A stretch of DNA of 64,000 bases, from contig NW_025943995.1 of NCBI RefSeq assembly GCF_000764305.2, positions 62,001 to 126,000 on the forward strand. The letters run 5' to 3'. The translations under genes and the position numbers were made by a program. Origin of the DNA: Hyalella azteca. Its lineage: Eukaryota > Arthropoda > Malacostraca > Amphipoda > Hyalellidae. Shown in pieces: positions 10,648-23,800 of this stretch (position 1 is the stretch's first letter; each line of letters starts with the position of its first letter). Below the pieces are notes generated by a model. That model was given only the letters and a program-made list of their open reading frames with translations. It was not told the DNA's origin and ran no database searches.

Positions 10648-11823
10648 ATGGAGGGAGGTGGTGGTAGCTCCTCGTCCGCTGATCGCTCACGAAACTCTGA
10701 TGACGGATCGAAAAACGTGACTTCTAAAAATAGAACGAAAGATGGTGGATCTTCTCGATCGGAAATTAAAAAATATGAAGAAAAACTGCGCAGTTTAATA
10801 CCAGGCGCGAGTGGCTTACCTCGCGTTGATCTCATTCACAGTGCCATTGACTACATTTCAGATCTGGAAGAGACACTGCAAGCTAGAGTGCGGAAACTTG
10901 GCAGTTCGACTTCGAGGCCGCCGTTGGCTCTCCTGCCTGGTCACAATGCACCTTATCAGTCCAGACAACCGCTATCTGCTTTGCAAACGGTGCCTCCTCC
11001 TTCCCAGAATCTCGAAGTTGATTTAGACGATCCGTTGAGATCCACGTTATTTGGCCGCTTCCCGCCAATTTCTGAAATACTTAGCCGGCGAGATGCAAGG
11101 CTTTCAGACACTCAGGTTGAGCTAACCTCGGTTATTTCAAATAATGAAGTAGCTAACGAGCCGAAGTATTCTTCCCAGCAACAAAGTCCCACGAAGGCAA
11201 GAACAGCAGCAACATCAGTAAACACAAATACGTTGTTTGAATCAACTTATTCTGCTGCAATATCAAGCAGTTTAAGACAAGATTCCATCGATCGGACATC
11301 AGATATTATTAACGCAGTGCCTTTACCTTCCGACCGGGAATTGTTCGCGAACAACACTTCGCCATTGTCTTCTCGGGAACCATTGTCAAACTTCCCTTCC
11401 ATTGGCAAGCGAAAGACGTCAATGTTTCAAAGTGATTTAGATAACGACCGCGACGTGAAGCATGTGAAGTGCACTGATAAGCAATCGTTTGAGTCATCGA
11501 AAGATTGTTACTCAGAAAGAAGTGTGGATAAAATGCACGATTTCAACAAAAGTACCTCACCTTCTAATGACAGCTATGATTATTTTTCTGAAGCAGCTTT
11601 ATCACCTCACCGAACATCCAGAAATACTAACTTAATTCGTGAAAGTTTGTTGTCGCCAATGGTATGCAATAAACCATCTTTAGCGCCGACCCAAGTCTCG
11701 ACGACTACCGATGCTCCGCCAACAAAACTCACGCCATCTTTGCCTTCTTCCTCTACCACAAAAGCTTTCACGTCACCAGAGCCCGACGCCGCGAACGCTT
11801 TATCTACACCAAATACCTCATAG
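10648..11823 (+). CDS. emc: Id / extramacrochaetae-like HLH protein lacking a basic region
   Basis: A single exon of 391 residues. ATG 10648 follows GTCACG; the open frame extends upstream but with no ATG. The HLH is at about residues 39-77 (KYEEKLRSLIPGASGLPRVD then LIHSAIDYISDLEETL), matching the Id signature of helix 1, an IP loop and IDYI.DL in helix 2. The residues before helix 1 are not a DNA-binding basic region. A short RQPLSALQ motif about 45 residues later resembles the PLSTL motif after the HLH of Id proteins. Id/emc proteins sequester bHLH activators in neurogenesis and sex determination; here that role is inferred from the domain. Oddities are the roughly 300-residue serine/threonine-rich tail (Id 120-170, Drosophila emc about 200) and the absence of an intron. 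A divergent HLH of another class is the alternative. Confidence 0.75.
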   Translation: MEGGGGSSSSADRSRNSDDGSKNVTSKNRTKDGGSSRSEIKKYEEKLRSLIPGASGLPRVDLIHSAIDYISDLEETLQARVRKLGSSTSRPPLALLPGHNAPYQSRQPLSALQTVPPPSQNLEVDLDDPLRSTLFGRFPPISEILSRRDARLSDTQVELTSVISNNEVANEPKYSSQQQSPTKARTAATSVNTNTLFESTYSAAISSSLRQDSIDRTSDIINAVPLPSDRELFANNTSPLSSREPLSNFPSIGKRKTSMFQSDLDNDRDVKHVKCTDKQSFESSKDCYSERSVDKMHDFNKSTSPSNDSYDYFSEAALSPHRTSRNTNLIRESLLSPMVCNKPSLAPTQVSTTTDAPPTKLTPSLPSSSTTKAFTSPEPDAANALSTPNTS

Positions 11824-11935
11824 TTTCACGATTCTCCTTGCAAATGTGATCAGGGTAATGCCGTAGCCGTAGGAGTATGATTAGTAAAAAAAATCTACGT
11901 TTTATGCGCTCAGATGCAGAAACGCTGTGGCGAAT

Positions 11936-12000
11936 TAACTACAGTAATCCCTCGCTATATCGCGCTTCATCTACGCGGCATCACTTCACTGCGGGTTTCT
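11936..12000 (+). mobile_element. pogo/Tigger-like terminal sequence (fragment)
   Basis: TACAGTAATCCCTCGCTATA followed by TCGCGCTTCATCTACGCGG resembles the CAGT.ATCCCTCG...TATCGCGG ends of pogo/Tigger-type DNA transposons, with a TA target dinucleotide in front. No matching opposite end was found nearby, so it may be truncated. It starts 113 bp after the HLH stop codon. Confidence 0.45.
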
Positions 12001-13589
12001 AACAAAATATTTATGAGAAGAATCATCATCAAAAGTATCAATGAGAAGATTTTCGCCGGTTTGCTGGTTTCCGAAGAATTCGACAAGCTTATTAAGCAGC
12101 CCGTGGAACTTCGGCAGTTAAAGATTGTCGGAAGGGTGTGTAAAAAATTAAAACTGAAAACTTGCTAAAAATTTAAGATTTACAATATAATTGCCCGTAC
12201 CTAAATAAGTACTATCAGTCGATCAATCATCGCGAATTTCACCTGTCGGCGGCCGAAAGTCTGTAACGTAACAGCTGCGAAAGATAAGACATAACTGTAC
12301 ATCATTGTGATTACATTCTAGTCAGAATTTATCGTAAGGTCAAGAAAATTTGTAGCAGGCTAGAATACGATGCATCTTTTTTCTCGCTATTTGTGCTTAT
12401 TGTATTTGAATTTATGTTATTGGTTTGTCGTGAAATTCGTCCAATTTTATTGTACCAGCATTCTATATGATACGTATTTATATATCTGACAGTTTATTTT
12501 GATATTATGTTTGTATTATATTTTCAATTACTTAGCTTTATCATGCAAACAGGTGACTCATCTTATTTGATTTGGTCGAAGCCTCAAAACCCATTAATTA
12601 AAAGTCATAGTAAGGGCAAATATACGTATTTCTCACAGCATTACAGCGATGTGCATACAATTTGCGTTCGATAAATACACGCTGCAGGAGAGATGAGCGT
12701 GAAAACGAAAGCCCACTTGCTTTGTTCATTTTCTACAACTATAAAAAATTGATTAACCCTCCTACGTTTACCTAGACTAAACTACTAGTGACGTGCTAGA
12801 CTGCTACTAAGTACACTTGACGATTAATCCAATTCATTATTGGTATACCGTGAGCGTGGTATAAGTTTCGTCTGTATACGGGGCGCTAGAGAACTTCCTG
12901 CCACTAATGTTCTAATTCAGTGAGCCTGCGCAGTCGCCTACTTTCTTCCTGCACTCTCAGAGAAATAAGGGAGCATATCCAAATAACGATTCACTTTTTG
13001 CCCCTCTTAAGCTTCACCCATTGTGGCCCAGCAAATGAGCGTATCAGTGCTACGTCCGATCTCTGCTCGAGCTTTGGGTGTTGTTCGGTAAATATTACCC
13101 ATATATTTGTGTGAGTGATGCGCAGGTGTCGTAAGTGAATGTTTTCAACAGAATTCCTTGTCTCAAACAATACCGATCCCCGAACACTGATACGTAGCAC
13201 TGTTGAGGCTATATTGTTATTCTAAAACAAAAATTTTGATTCTACACAATTACCTGATATTATAGTCTCTTATTGTAATGAATCAAATGTTGTATTATTA
13301 GTAGTGGTGTTTCTGGCTAATTATTCCTTTGTAAAGTTGTATATGGGTGTCATGTATGTAAATTAATTTGTTGCTTATATTTAAATGCAAACATAGATTT
13401 TTCAGTGCATGCGTCCGAATAATTTTCAATATTTAAATTTCGACAAAACATGATTTTAATATTTTACGGAGACAAATGTTGTCATCTGCAGCACTTCTGT
13501 ACCAGCTTCAATATTTAGTTTACGAACTATCTCAAAATTAAACTGTGTTCTGGTGTAGGGAAATCGCTACCTGATGCCACGGAATAGTT

Positions 13590-13765
13590 TCATTTAAAGC
13601 GCACCGCAATACCGGGCACGCAGCGAGGCTGAGGGATCGCAGCTCACGTAATTGTGACGCGCGATCGATGGCAGCGCGTGGCGCGCGTTGCGCCGGCATT
13701 CGGTCGCCGCGGCGCTCCGGGACTTCATTACGACTCTGGCCCCCGGGCCGTAATGCATGAACCTA
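13590..13765. other. GC- and CpG-rich island in AT-rich intergenic DNA
   Basis: About 175 bp dense in CpG (runs such as GCGCGTGGCGCGCGTTGCGC) lie abruptly inside otherwise AT-rich sequence, 1.8 kb after the HLH stop. It has no long open frame. It could be an enhancer, a promoter of an unseen RNA, or a transposon piece. Confidence 0.4.
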
Positions 13766-16700
13766 AGATTATTGACGCCTGAGTTGCCCTGGATCAGTGG
13801 TTCCCATACTTATACAAAATGTTATCCAACGTAACTCGTCACAAATAACACGTTATTCCTTGCATAAATCATGATAAATGTTGTATAAATGCTATTTAGT
13901 TATCGTTTTTAAAAGAAGTCACTGTCTTCAGTACTTCCGAAAAATTATAGTTTGTCGCTATGGGGCAATCCCGACCCCAGCTTTTGAGCTAATTGTCGTG
14001 GACGGTCTCAGCATCAAGCAATGAGTGCTATTCCTGCGAGGAGAAAGTTCTACCATCACGTTTAGATAGTTTCCATGCACAAGAAATAGTGATACGTCCC
14101 TAAGCGACGTTCTATGACAATGTCCCAAATGTTAACTTTTTCGAAGTTATTTCTTAGGTATTTCTTCGACCTGATGGTGTTAAAACTAATCCCGATTGAA
14201 TTCAGGTTAAACGCTTATTCTTCCTGCAGATCCATCGTTGCGTATTAAAAAGGCCATTAATTACTTACTCCATTCACGTGGCCAACAATTCCATATCGGC
14301 CAATAAACCAATTGATTGGAGTGAATTTAATTTTAAATACGGCAAGATAATGAAAAATTTAGGCATGTTTTCAGAGGCCTAGTTTTAGATCTTCCTAGGA
14401 TTATAATGGAAATTTTAATATATGCCAATATATATACTAACATTCTGCTAAAATCCCTTACTTTCATTGTCTTGAAACTGTTCCATCATTTTCCTCTTGG
14501 TATGCATTAATAGGAGGAATGAAATGCAACGAAGAGTTCTATAAATTCTATATCAGCTCATCGACACACAAGAAAGTTGAAATTGTAAAAAAGTAGTAGA
14601 GATCATGCCGCACGTTATCTACAAATTATCATCGTGTACAGAAGCTATTTGCGAGAAGCAACCCCACTTCTCCCACCTCATCTCGAGAGAACCCAAATGT
14701 TTGAAATAGCATTAGAGAAGTTAAAGGTTCGGCTTCCACTTGCGAACCAACGGATTTCTAGGTAATCACGACGTATTCATCCTGCAACAAAATAAGTTCC
14801 ATTCTTTAGCCGATTTCCACTAGCACATTAATTTCAGTTTTTATTGCCGCGCTGAGCAGTTAAAAACGACTCTCGTAACTAGGTTTAATTTGTTATTATG
14901 CGATATAATTGCAGGAGTAATCCACTCTAAGACGTTCGACTGCCCCGCGATCTGATTCGACACTTCAGAATAATACTGGTTAACTGATCGGCATTGTATC
15001 AAGCTTCGCGAACACACGAGTGCGAACGTACACGAAACAAATTCGATTTAATACATAAACTTTTCAGAAACGTTAAGGAGGAAATCACCACAGAAGGCCA
15101 AGGGAATAATTGCTGTTTCTGATCAACTATTGCACATCTCGTTCATTATGCCTATATAAATTTCAACTACAATAATTTCAACGACCGAGTAATATTTTGT
15201 AGCCTAGGAAGTAGTGCTAATGTTAGTAAATTTGTAGATAAAAACGCGAGTAAATCTATTACTGTCAGTACACTACCACTCTTTAAAATCCAGCCTCCTA
15301 CACATCATAAATATGAACATTCGCTAGGTATCAACCGACCAACACTGAACACAAAATTATCAAGATAAATAAAGATGAACTTGAACAGCTGAATGCACTG
15401 AGAACCTGTGAAATTTCCTTATGAATAATATAAATTTGATAAACAACCAAATGAATCCTGAGCATTGAGCAGTTTATGTGGATCGAATAAAAAAACAGAA
15501 TTTGGATTATTAGAGGAGACATCGGACGGAGGACACTTTCAAGTTTTCAACTGATTGAAACGCTCACGCATACAACAGCTAAGCGTCATTTTATCAGGTG
15601 ACGCTCTTGATTAAAATTCATAGCGTATTTACAAAGGTTGGAATTGCCACTACTTTAGTGGAAAATTTCGCACCGAAATATCAATGACGTGTACATGACC
15701 TTATGGCGGCCTTTCCAGAACGATGAGGATAGTCGATAGCTGCAATTAGACATCATTGAATAGATTCACAAGCGCTCGTAGTGAATGTTCTCAACACTGA
15801 AAATATGATGGTGTATAAAATGACAAAATAACAAATAAAAAAGCTTATTTTAACGTCAGTTTTAACGTGACCAGAGAAAAAAAGTTAATCTGGACATAAA
15901 TGAATGTAGCAACAATACTTTTTCTTAATAAGGACATAGTAGGCATCTCTACGTATGCCGAGGAAAAACTGAAGAGCAACTTCGTCTTCCTGTACAAACT
16001 AAAGCTTGACTTGATTCGTCTATTTCAGAATTTGTACCCGAATTCTGTAAAAAAAATTGCGCAGAAGTAGAATCAAGATGCCATCTTCGTAACAAAATGA
16101 AGTCCAGTCGTTCGTTGATAAAATATCTGCATATCATCACATTTAGCTGGCAGCACTGTGTACAAGAATTACAAGATTATCGTAGAAGTAAGCAAATTAA
16201 TGCACACTTAAACCGGAACTTCAAGAATAGCTTTTCCATATTATCATGTGGTTAAACGAAAAGCTTCCAGAGTTCCGGCTTCTTGATGAATAGAAGGATC
16301 AAATTTGCCCTGCAAGCGATGATAGAAGAGGATGTCATGTACGAGATCAAACAAAAAATGTATTACAGCTATCGAACTGTAAAATCACTGGTATTACTAT
16401 GAATAATAAATTACAAACTTAAGTTTCATAAACTCTCGTGACGTGACGGTGTGATTCAACTCCAATTCCTTACTTGAATGACTGGGAACAGCGATCTAGA
16501 TCTATACCTAGAAACTTACATATTTCGTTTGATAACTGAATGTGGATTGATGATTCCTGCCTTAACATTAGAAGACTTCGTTCCCACCGATTTTTATTTC
16601 CAAACATCAAAAATAAGTAGAGTGGAAGTGGGAGAAAATATAAGGCAGGTGATGAATCGCAAAGCTAATACAGGTAATCCAGATGAGAGCAAAATTTAAG

Positions 16701-17859
16701 CAACTATTTAGCAACAAACGACAATAATTATCCGTTAACTCGATTGAATGGGAAAATTGTATTAAAATCCATTCATCATTAGGCACACTTTATCTCTGAA
16801 CTAAGCAATGAAAATCTCACGATTTAGCAAACATCCGAAGCGCATACGAGTCTAAAGACGCTTTTTTCAAATTTTTTGAACAATTCAAGTTCCTGCGACT
16901 AAAATTGGCGACATATCTTGGAGAGTGTCACACACACATCTGAAATATAATACAATTTGGAGTCTATTATAAAAGGTAACAAGAAAAAACATGCTTAGTC
17001 ATGACGTTCATGATGGATTCATGCACTAAAACTAAATAATATCAGAGTTTAATGAATGTCAAACTCACTAAAATTGGAATGTTTCATCACGGGTCGGAGT
17101 ATTAGAAAAATAATAACAAGAACAAGGTAGCAATGAACGGTCATACTCAAGAGTCTCCCATAAATTGAGCAAATAAACTCGACCACATTGCTTCGAAGCA
17201 GAGCTATTCAAAACTGCAGCTTACTTTCGGAACAAAACATTAAGGTTAAAACCTTTTCAAATATTTGTTAACTACAAATTGTTCATTAGACAGCAACTAC
17301 TCGAGACCTTTCGTTTTCTCTTATGAACAAAGTGAGCCATGCGATTGCAGGAAACAGTTTGGTCCACATTAAGAGAATTGGAATAATAGAGTGTAGACAC
17401 GGAACAATGACTGCGATTATAAATTGTTCATTTGGTAAAAATCTCAAATTATATCAACATGTTCTCTCACGTTCAGTATTATCCGACGTTGATAGCTTTC
17501 AGTCTTGTCAACGAATTTAAACGAACGTTAAACCTCTCACCACCACCTCTATGATTTGAGGCTGACATTCCCAAACAAGACCAGATACAACACAACATCT
17601 TATCCTAGCTAACGATTTGACCCTCGCTATCAGTTCACATGAGATAATTGCGTCATTTAACCCTTCATCAACAGACGATAACTCGAGCTCACATGCCTTT
17701 AGATACATACAACTTTGACGACGGTTGATGTAGCAACAAAGAAAAGTTTAAGGTTTGTGCAACTTGTAAGCGTCTAAAGCCTAGATATCCGGAGTAGGTG
17801 GGGCTGCAGATTTGAAGACAGGACCTGAGGGCAGCAGCACTATAATACAAAGGGCATCA

Positions 17860-20800
17860 CTACGCGTCACGCGGGGGGACCTCTTCTTTGTTCTGCTCCT
17901 CTTCTGGACGGACGATCTGGTATGTAATTAGGTACTCCGGGTACGCCTGTGAACAAAGCAAATTCATAAACAAACAATATAATCATGGATAAAGCAATAC
18001 AAATTAACACTGGATATAAGTCATGGCATGTATAAAAAGTACTTTAAAGCAAATATTAAGAATTCGGCGTCAATACATGGTAAATATTTGTCCAAGAATA
18101 AAGTGAACTACTTACAACATGAACATCAAGAAAAATATCCGCAGAACATGTAGCAAAAGTTCGCCGCCCATCCTTGTACACGCCAATAAAATTTTCAGCC
18201 TCAACAATCGACTAATGACTTGAACATAACAGTAAGTGGGATTAAGAAATGTTTGCATTAGCACATGTTAATAGGTGATATAATTAAAGGACAATTACCT
18301 TTTATTGGCTTGACTAATACAATTTTTGTACGCTTCCTTGCATTACACTGAAATGAGCCCGTTTCAAACCCCAGGAGTAGTAGCCAAAGAAGAAATCTAA
18401 TCATGACAAATAGAAATTATGTTTAATTTCCAGCAACAGTAGAATAAGTGCATTACACTGGAAATTACGGAAGAAAACCAATTATCACTACAAAACTATC
18501 CTAATGGCTCACCTATTCCTTCTTGTATGCTAAAAAATGAACGAGCGACCAGTGGTTTTCTAATGACTAAAACATTACCTATCCTCCCCGATTACATCAT
18601 GTGCTACTCTATCGACTGTAGACTACCGCCACAGACTCGCCTCCTGTCTTCAACACACCTATTTACCTATTACCCCCTACAGACTACAGCTCTAGCCTCA
18701 CCTGTTCCCCTCTGTAGACAACGTATTCAGGATAGCAGAGCCCCCCCGCGCTGGGTCGTCCCACGACACTATGGTGACCAGGGGGAGCGTGGGCCATTTT
18801 CAGAGCCGAAAATTGCAAGAAAGAGCGGCCCAAAGTGACGCGGCACAGCACCACTTGTCTGCACAAAAGTATAACAAACATGTAAAAGATTTGCTTTTGT
18901 TACAGTTTAAGGTTTCGCAGTGCAACTAAATTCCGATATATTTTTTTTTTAATAAGGCCTCCCACACTCACCATTCCAACAAAAAGGAATTAATTTTATT
19001 AATTAAAAACAGGGAATGGTTTCATGTCAATGATCAGGGCCCCGACCTTAACGCCTCTGATGGTGGCCTACACCGACTCCGAGAGTCACTGAGCTGTGAC
19101 GCGAGTGAGGAGCGGGCCCACGTCGAAACCCAAGCAACCCGGGCACAGCCAACGCCCGAAGGCGTCTGCCTGTGCTCTAGTCAGCCCTACGCATGAGAGA
19201 TGGTAACATCCCTCACACGAAGAACAACTGACTGTCCTCTTACTGTTGTTAACATTCGAGCAACTCAGGCACCCGCGTCCTCTCCCCTCCATCCCTCGGC
19301 CGTTTCCATAAGGTTAGGCGAAAACCAAAACAGAACGGCTGCTGCGTGGCTACAATCAAAATTACGCTTATGCTGGTCCGAATGCTACGTGCAACTAGTC
19401 AAGCAAGTGGCACGCCGCAAAAGAATAACGAGTACACTAGCAGTAGAACTAGCAGTTCCGATATTTTGAGGGATGACGCTCGAACTATTAAATTCATTGA
19501 TTGTAGGTCTTAAAAAGAGTTAAAAACAATTAATAGAAGGGAAGATTTCAATATGAATAGGGTTCAAATTTGATCAAAGATACAAATCAGTAAGTCATGC
19601 TGATCGAAGTAGAATAACTGGCTCTCAATTCAATACTTAGCTTAGTCAGGAGCAAACAAAGGCAAACGCAAAAGGCTTTAAGCTTTACAACACATGATTC
19701 ATCAGCCTACTCTTCTCTGAGTTTATAAAGTACATTTAAATGTATTACTAAATCCTACTAAAACATCACACGATTCAATAGTGGAAAGAAAACACTTGGT
19801 GAAATCACAGAGAAAAATAAGTGCGCACCTGCAGCAGATGTAGCACGAACGGTCCTTGTGAACAGGGCAGCCCGTGCCTCCACCGATCCCGTAGACATAT
19901 TGGTTGCTCTTGCTCGAGTGTTCCGCAAAATAAATACCTGCAAGACAAGTTTGAAGAATATACACGTCTACGTGAAACAGCGAAATAAGTTAAGTTATTT
20001 TACTAGACATCCACTACAGTGGAGATATGTGACTTGTGATAAATTATAGCCATTTGTCAAGACATTTCGATGACCTAAAAAAATATAAAACGTTCGTATT
20101 TGACTATTTATTGCATAAAGGTTGGCACTCTAGTTCAATTGAAGTCGTGGTTTCCATCAAAGCTAAGGAATTACGGGTCTAGATAAAGCGAATTAGATTT
20201 TTCCACGGCATATGTTCCAGGAAGAAAACAAAAATATGCGCAACTCACCGGCACCAAACATGCCGCCAATGTAGGCGTGTCTTTCATCGAATCCTTTCTG
20301 CACGATGGCCGAAATAAAAGGCGAGCCGTGGAACAGCATGCGTTCGTTGGGAGAACCGCCGCACTCGTGGCCGACCTCTCCTCTGCGATGGCGGTAGCGT
20401 TCCCAGAGACGTCTGTTACGGACCTTCTGAATCTTGACAATATTATACTTGCAGAAAATACCACCAGCGTGACCGTTGTCGCGATGCTCTCTAATGGTGT
20501 TCTGCATTTCTTCGTCGACGGCAACGAACTCCCTGTCATCTGCGGAGAGTTCAACAAGCACAGTACAGCCGCTGTTGATGCCACTCACGGTGCTGTGATG
20601 TTGCCTGATGCGCTGCGCAGCCTTCATCAGCTTGTGACGGTGCCCATAAGCTGCAACTCCCACCGTCCGCAGGTCATCGTGACTCATCTCACACAGCACA
20701 TCTAAACTGATGTCCTCGCGCTCAAAAAGACCACAAAGCTGCTCAAGCCCTAGACTCCTGAGCAGCTGCTGCACCGTCGCCGGCATGTCAGCAGCAACTA

Positions 20801-23800
20801 CAGCAGCCGCGGCCTCGCTGCTCTCCATGGGACAGAAAGTGAGGCTAGCACCACTTGGCATTACGATCGTCTCGACTTCTTGCGGCTGTGGCGAGGGAAG
20901 CAACGAAAGTAAAGATGGCGCAGGTGATAAAAGTCCTCGGGCAGGTGAAGAAGGTGCAGCTAGAGACGCACACAGACCACCCATTAAAGGAGGACTTGCA
21001 CTGCCACTACTACCGCTGCTCACCAAGTTGGCACCTGAAGAAGCTAAAGACGGTACTAAGGACAAGCCGGCGGCTGTCATACCTAAAGAATCACCGACTG
21101 CAGAAGCACTGCCGGCAGTAGGGGGACTCATCATTGCATCCTGTAGGAGACTACGCACGTCATCAGCTGTGGCCAAGTCCAGAGGAGTCTGACCTTCCTG
21201 GTTTCTCATGAAGGGGTCAGCGCCGTGCGCCAAAAGCAAAGCTGATAAATGAGTCCTGCCCTTCTGTGCCGCTTCGTGCAAGGGAGTGTAGCCCCAACGA
21301 TCCGTTGCGTTCACGTTAGTCTCATAACGAATAAGAAGGGAAGCGAGGTCCATATGGCCGTAGGATGAAGCGTTATGCAATGGGATTAGGCCACCCTTGT
21401 CTTGAGCATTCACATTCGCACCCTTCTGTAGTAGAAACTCTGCTACGTCCAAGTTGTTGTATCCAGCAGCTAGGTGCAGCGGCGTGGAATTTCTTCCCTG
21501 AAAAACAAAGCAGCTTGAAATAATCAAGACAGTTTAAACATTTCAAAATAAGGATAAGCAAGACAAAAAAATATAAATTCAGTTCAGAAATGTATCACGC
21601 CAGCGAACAAAATAAAAATTTATCAAAAATAAAAATTGGTCATGCTAGTTCAAAGGTATCGGGGAAAATTACTATGACCCAGGAGAGCAACAGCAGTTCT
21701 CATGTTATGAAATTATGTTCAAACAAAAGAATCATGATTTTATTTAATTAACAAATTGTCCAAACATACTTGGGAGTCTCTGCAGTTGATGTTGTCAGTG
21801 GTTGTAAGGCGCTGGACTCGCGCGAGGGCGCCTTTCTTCGCGGCGTCGAGAAGAGCCGCGTCGCCTCTCAGGAGATCTGCAACGTCCTGGTCACTGTCCC
21901 TCACGAGGTCCAGAGGCGTGTGGCCATCTCGGTTCTTACGGTTCACGTCCGCTCCATGCTAGTGAGTTCACGCAACAACAATCTATTAGTAAATCGAGTA
22001 AACTCATCAATTGTGCAACAATCCAATAATATGCTGCGTCTGCAGTTCAAGTCACTTAAATTAAAATGATATTCACAATGAAAGAAAAGAGGCAAGGAAT
22101 ACAATTAACAAAGAAATATAATTTAGGTAAATCCTAACACCAAATTCGCATGAAGGCTACTTAATAGTTAGCTGCATATTGCATTGGTGAAAGTCGTTAT
22201 CTTTCGCACCCCACAACCCGGGTTCGAGGGGTGCGAGTAAGTTTTTTTGTAAGTAGTAGTAAGTTTACTCTTACTCTCTGAGTAAGTTTTTTTTTTGGAA
22301 GCTCAGCTCATAAGCCAACTCAGCCATTTATCAAAGTATGATGCATAAATGTGTTATTGGTTGTTTCACGGTGTTGTTTCTTGCTGCAAAATAGTTCTGG
22401 CAGATCAGCCAGCGAGTCATGGTTCGTGGAACTACCTGCAGTGGCCTTGGGGCTCTAAATAGCTGACCTATCACTTTTTCCTGCCTAAATGGCCGCTATC
22501 TTGGTGGGCAATACGCACGCACACAGGGCGAGTAGGGGTATTTTCTAAGCCTTGCCAGAACATGGATCACCTTTAGGAGAAGTTTGACGATGTCAAATTT
22601 CCCTTTGGCTGCTGCTTCATGCAGCGGAGTGAACTTCCACAGATCCGCAACGTTGACAGAAGCTCCGTGACGAACAAGCAGTTCTGTCACCTCGTAGTGG
22701 CCGTATGAACACGCGTTGTGCAGCGGCACCAGCCCCCTGAAAGATACAATGCAATATTCGTATTTATGAATGAATTGAATAAAATTGCAAATGAACAATG
22801 AGGTAGCGTACATTAGGAGAAAAACTTCTAACAAGGGAAAATTATCAACTGCTTGATAAGAATGAGTTCTGCTGAGAAAATGAACTCACCACGCATTAAA
22901 AATCATAGCCTCGTGCGAGAATTGGCGACGAATGAGCAGAGTAACGGGGCTGAAAAAAAAAATTGAGATCTCGCAGCTCACCCCTTATCTTTGGCGTGCA
23001 CATGAGCGCCGTGGTGCAGCAACTCACCCCTTATCCTTGGCGTGCACATGAGCGCCGTGGTGCAGCAACTCACCCCTTATCCTTGGCGTGCACATGAGCG
23101 CCGTGGTGCAGCAACATCTCCACTATGGGCACGCGGTTGTAGCCGGCAGCGAAGTGTAGCGGCGTGCTGTGCCGGCCGTCCAGGTCCCGCACATTCACAA
23201 GGCTGGGCTGCGCTGCTAAGATGCTCCGCACGCACTCTACGTCTCCCGCGCGAGCCGCCTGCAAACAGGGGCGAATTATTGATAAAAATTAAGAATTTCT
23301 GTATCGATATACTTTCATTCAATTTCCTATGCATTGATTGACAGTTCCAACACAAATTGGTTAAGACTACACGTTCCCAACAGACCTCATCTCCAACCGT
23401 TAAATCTGATAGGAACAATTAAAAAAAGTTCTTATTATAGTCCAGGAAAGTTTTGACATTAACAGCATAGATAGAATGATGCATATAAAGCATTTGCGCA
23501 TTATGAAGTGATATGAATATCGTTTTATCAAGACTTCTAGACACCGACTGACCTCCAGCATTTGCTGCTCCCTGTCTGTACAGAGGCTGCCAGTGCTGGG
23601 TATGGAGACCGCTCCACTGCCGCTGTTATTATTATTGTTGTTGTTAGAGCTGCTGCTGCTGCTGGATGTTGCCACGCCCATGGGGACTAAACTGCCATCG
23701 TCACCTGTCAAAATGTTAGTATATTAATAACTTAGCATGTTTTTGTGCAAGTTTTTCATCAATCGGTGCAGCAAAATATTTGTCAATAAACGATACATCC

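Larger units (their letters stand above)
11824..17859. other. Intergenic region between the HLH gene and tankyrase
   Basis: AT-rich with scattered short open frames (60-84 codons), none of which I recognise or can link to splice sites. Its first part should contain the 3' UTR of the HLH gene, and its last part that of tankyrase (minus strand). It includes a pogo-like terminus near 11938 and a GC-rich island at 13590-13765. Confidence 0.5.

Noticed and set aside
20277..21192. Plus-strand ORFs of 88-160 codons
   Set aside because: Antisense shadows of the large tankyrase exon 15.
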